Positions 62,773-64,000 of a stretch of DNA of 64,000 bases are shown one piece after another. A model generated the notes under the pieces. It saw only the letters and a program-made list of their open reading frames with translations. It was not told the origin of the DNA and ran no database searches. The translations under genes and the position numbers were made by a program. The stretch's first letter is position 1. The number at the start of each line of letters is the position of its first letter. The DNA comes from Gnetum montanum (lineage: Eukaryota > Streptophyta > Gnetopsida > Gnetales > Gnetaceae), in assembly GCA_015680685.1 (NCBI GenBank), contig MNCI01009304.1, forward strand, positions 170,305 through 234,304, given 5' to 3'.

Positions 62773-63567
62773 ATGGCAACAGTAAAAATTTTAGCGGTGC
62801 TGCTGGTGGCAGCCATGGCGGCAACATGCCATGCACGCCGGGCACTGACGGCTAACGATGCAGAAGCCATTGCCGCTGGACAAAGCGCAGGATCCGAATC
62901 CTGGTACGCATCCCTCGCTGATGGCAACGCTGCCATCTCTGGCGGTGGGAGCGGAGGTGGATATGGCACATTGACCGGCTCCGATTCCGCATTCGGCCGC
63001 GGCGGTGGCTCCGGCTCCGGATATAGTGGCCCCAACGGTGGCTCCGGTTCCGCTTACGGCTCTGGCAGTGGAGGTGGATCCGCTTCTGGTGAAGCCAGTC
63101 GTGGGTCAGGCGCTGGCTACGGCTCTGGCGGTGCCACTGGATATGGTACTGGCGGTGCCAGCAGTGGATCCGGTGCAGGATATGGCTCTGGTGATGGTGG
63201 CGGGTACGGCGTTGGCGGTGCCACTGGAGGCTCTGGTTCTGCCTACGGCACCAGTGGTAGGTCAGGCTACGGTGCCGGAGGTGCCACTGGTGAGTCCGGC
63301 GATGCATATGGTTCTGGCGGTGGCAGCGGCTACGGCGCCGGCGGTGCCAACGGCGGGTCCGGTTCTGCATACGGCTCTGGCAGTGGCAGGGGTTACGGTG
63401 CCGGTGCGGCTTCGGGTGGTTCTGGTTCGGCTTATGGGTCCGGTGGTAGGTCAGGGTATGGTGCAGATGGAGCAGTTGATGAATCCGGTTCTGTATACGG
63501 CTCCGGCTATTCCAGCGATTCTCATGGAGCCGGTGCATCCGGCCGCGGCGGCATCAACGGTGGTTAG
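62773..63567 (+). CDS. Secreted glycine-rich protein, copy 2 (GRP2)
   Basis: A 264-residue, single-exon paralogue of GRP1 with a signal peptide identical over the first 21 residues. Residues 91-258 are eight consecutive 21-residue repeats of the pattern SGSAYGSGGxSGYGAGGAxGG, with no partial units, and the tail is GGINGG. Tyr recurs at fixed positions 5 and 13 of most units, which would suit oxidative cross-linking in the cell wall if it is a structural GRP. Relative to GRP1, one unit seems fused or lost (its SGDAYGSGGGSGYGAGGANG combines the start of one GRP1 unit with the end of the next). Open frame, promoter and 3' flank are intact, so both copies look functional. Confidence 0.9.
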   Translation: MATVKILAVLLVAAMAATCHARRALTANDAEAIAAGQSAGSESWYASLADGNAAISGGGSGGGYGTLTGSDSAFGRGGGSGSGYSGPNGGSGSAYGSGSGGGSASGEASRGSGAGYGSGGATGYGTGGASSGSGAGYGSGDGGGYGVGGATGGSGSAYGTSGRSGYGAGGATGESGDAYGSGGGSGYGAGGANGGSGSAYGSGSGRGYGAGAASGGSGSAYGSGGRSGYGADGAVDESGSVYGSGYSSDSHGAGASGRGGINGG

Positions 63568-63602
63568 TAAGCATTGAGTAGGTTACAGTATTTATAAATA
63601 GA

Positions 63603-63608
63603 AATAAA
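63603..63608 (+). terminator. Likely polyadenylation signal of GRP2
   Basis: AATAAA 36 bp after the stop codon, conserved with GRP1. Confidence 0.55.
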
Positions 63609-64000
63609 TGGTTTGTGCGCCACCACCTTCACGTGCTTACGAAGAGAATTGCGTGGTTGGGGTGCTGGCTTGTTCTGGATCTGTTGCATGGTTTGTTTTA
63701 CGGTATCGTCTGTGTCCAATCTAGGAAATGTGAAAATGTGGCGTTATCTTAACGGTGATGGTTCCGATGCATTGAAAGAACGGACTCTCTTGGGAAAATA
63801 AGAGTGATGGACGAATTTATAACCAATTAACCATAAGTCCAAAACCATGTATCTTTCGTTACGTGGAAGGTCATTACAGAACATGTTATGGATTAATGCA
63901 TCAAGAGTGTCAACATTTAGAAGTATTCTTGTAATATCTTTAATTATACTTTTCTTTAAAAAAGCACCTTTACAAGCTACAATACTTATTGAAACAACCC

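Larger units (their letters stand above)
59020..64000. repeat. Segmental duplication copy B (retroelement 5' end + flank + GRP2)
   Basis: Partner of about 904-5972. Here the retroelement part continues unbroken into element III. The homology still holds at the last base of the window, so the true right end is not visible. Confidence 0.9.

Noticed and set aside
62852-63538. A 228-codon minus-strand His/Arg-rich frame over GRP2
   Set aside because: It is the antisense of the GRP repeats; its composition follows directly from the repeat and it has no independent support.

Overview
This window looks like transposon-dominated nuclear DNA from a seed plant with a large, repeat-rich genome. A gymnosperm is plausible from the overall style, but nothing here proves it. 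The only intact-looking genes are two paralogous, intronless, secreted glycine-rich protein (GRP) genes near the two ends, at 4605-5438 and 62773-63567. They lie in two copies of one segmental duplication (about 904 to at least 5972, and about 59020 to the window end). A third, older and truncated relic of the GRP upstream region lies at about 24640-25365. Almost everything else is retroelement.

Layout. (1) 1 to about 903: 3' end and partial LTR of a plus-strand LTR element, joined abruptly to (2) about 904-2593, the gag start, primer-binding site and 5' LTR of a minus-strand element, followed by flank and GRP1. (3) About 6540-24640: a plus-strand LINE (coiled-coil ORF1, endonuclease, reverse transcriptase) split at 8926-22856 by a 13.9-kb minus-strand LTR element (called IV here), which itself holds a solo LTR (10900-11651); a tRNA-type SINE sits in the LINE 3' half. 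(4) 24640-28468: GRP-upstream relic, a SINE-like/poly-T piece, a different solo LTR and AT-rich DNA. (5) 28469-35182: element II, complete with target-site duplication (TSD) but lacking RT, RNase H and integrase, and containing a probable assembly error marked by two Ns. It sits in or beside a minus-strand LINE ORF1 relic. (6) About 37470-60761: large element III, with element I (37544-47720, complete with TSD) nested inside its 3' LTR. (7) 60762-64000: second copy of the flank plus GRP2.

All LTR elements I-IV are minus-strand Ty3/gypsy (Metaviridae). The Athila/Tat-like integrase tail and a primer-binding site resembling TGGCGCCGTTGCCGGGGA suggest that lineage. Two structural classes exist. 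Elements I and II have GATATC-rich LTRs and end soon after integrase. Elements III and IV are large and carry, between integrase and the 3' LTR, a further decayed reading frame of about 930-940 codons that looks like a long coiled-coil protein. The two large elements also share an unusual D-F-G in place of D-[ST]-G at the protease active site. That extra frame is the best candidate here for something poorly described. Element I is inactivated only by stop codons, with gag-pol otherwise in one frame over about 2000 codons, consistent with decay by cytosine deamination.

Order of events inferred: element III inserted beside a GRP gene; the GRP region with the element's 5' end was then duplicated; element I later inserted into element III. 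No tRNA, rRNA, CRISPR or organelle gene was seen.
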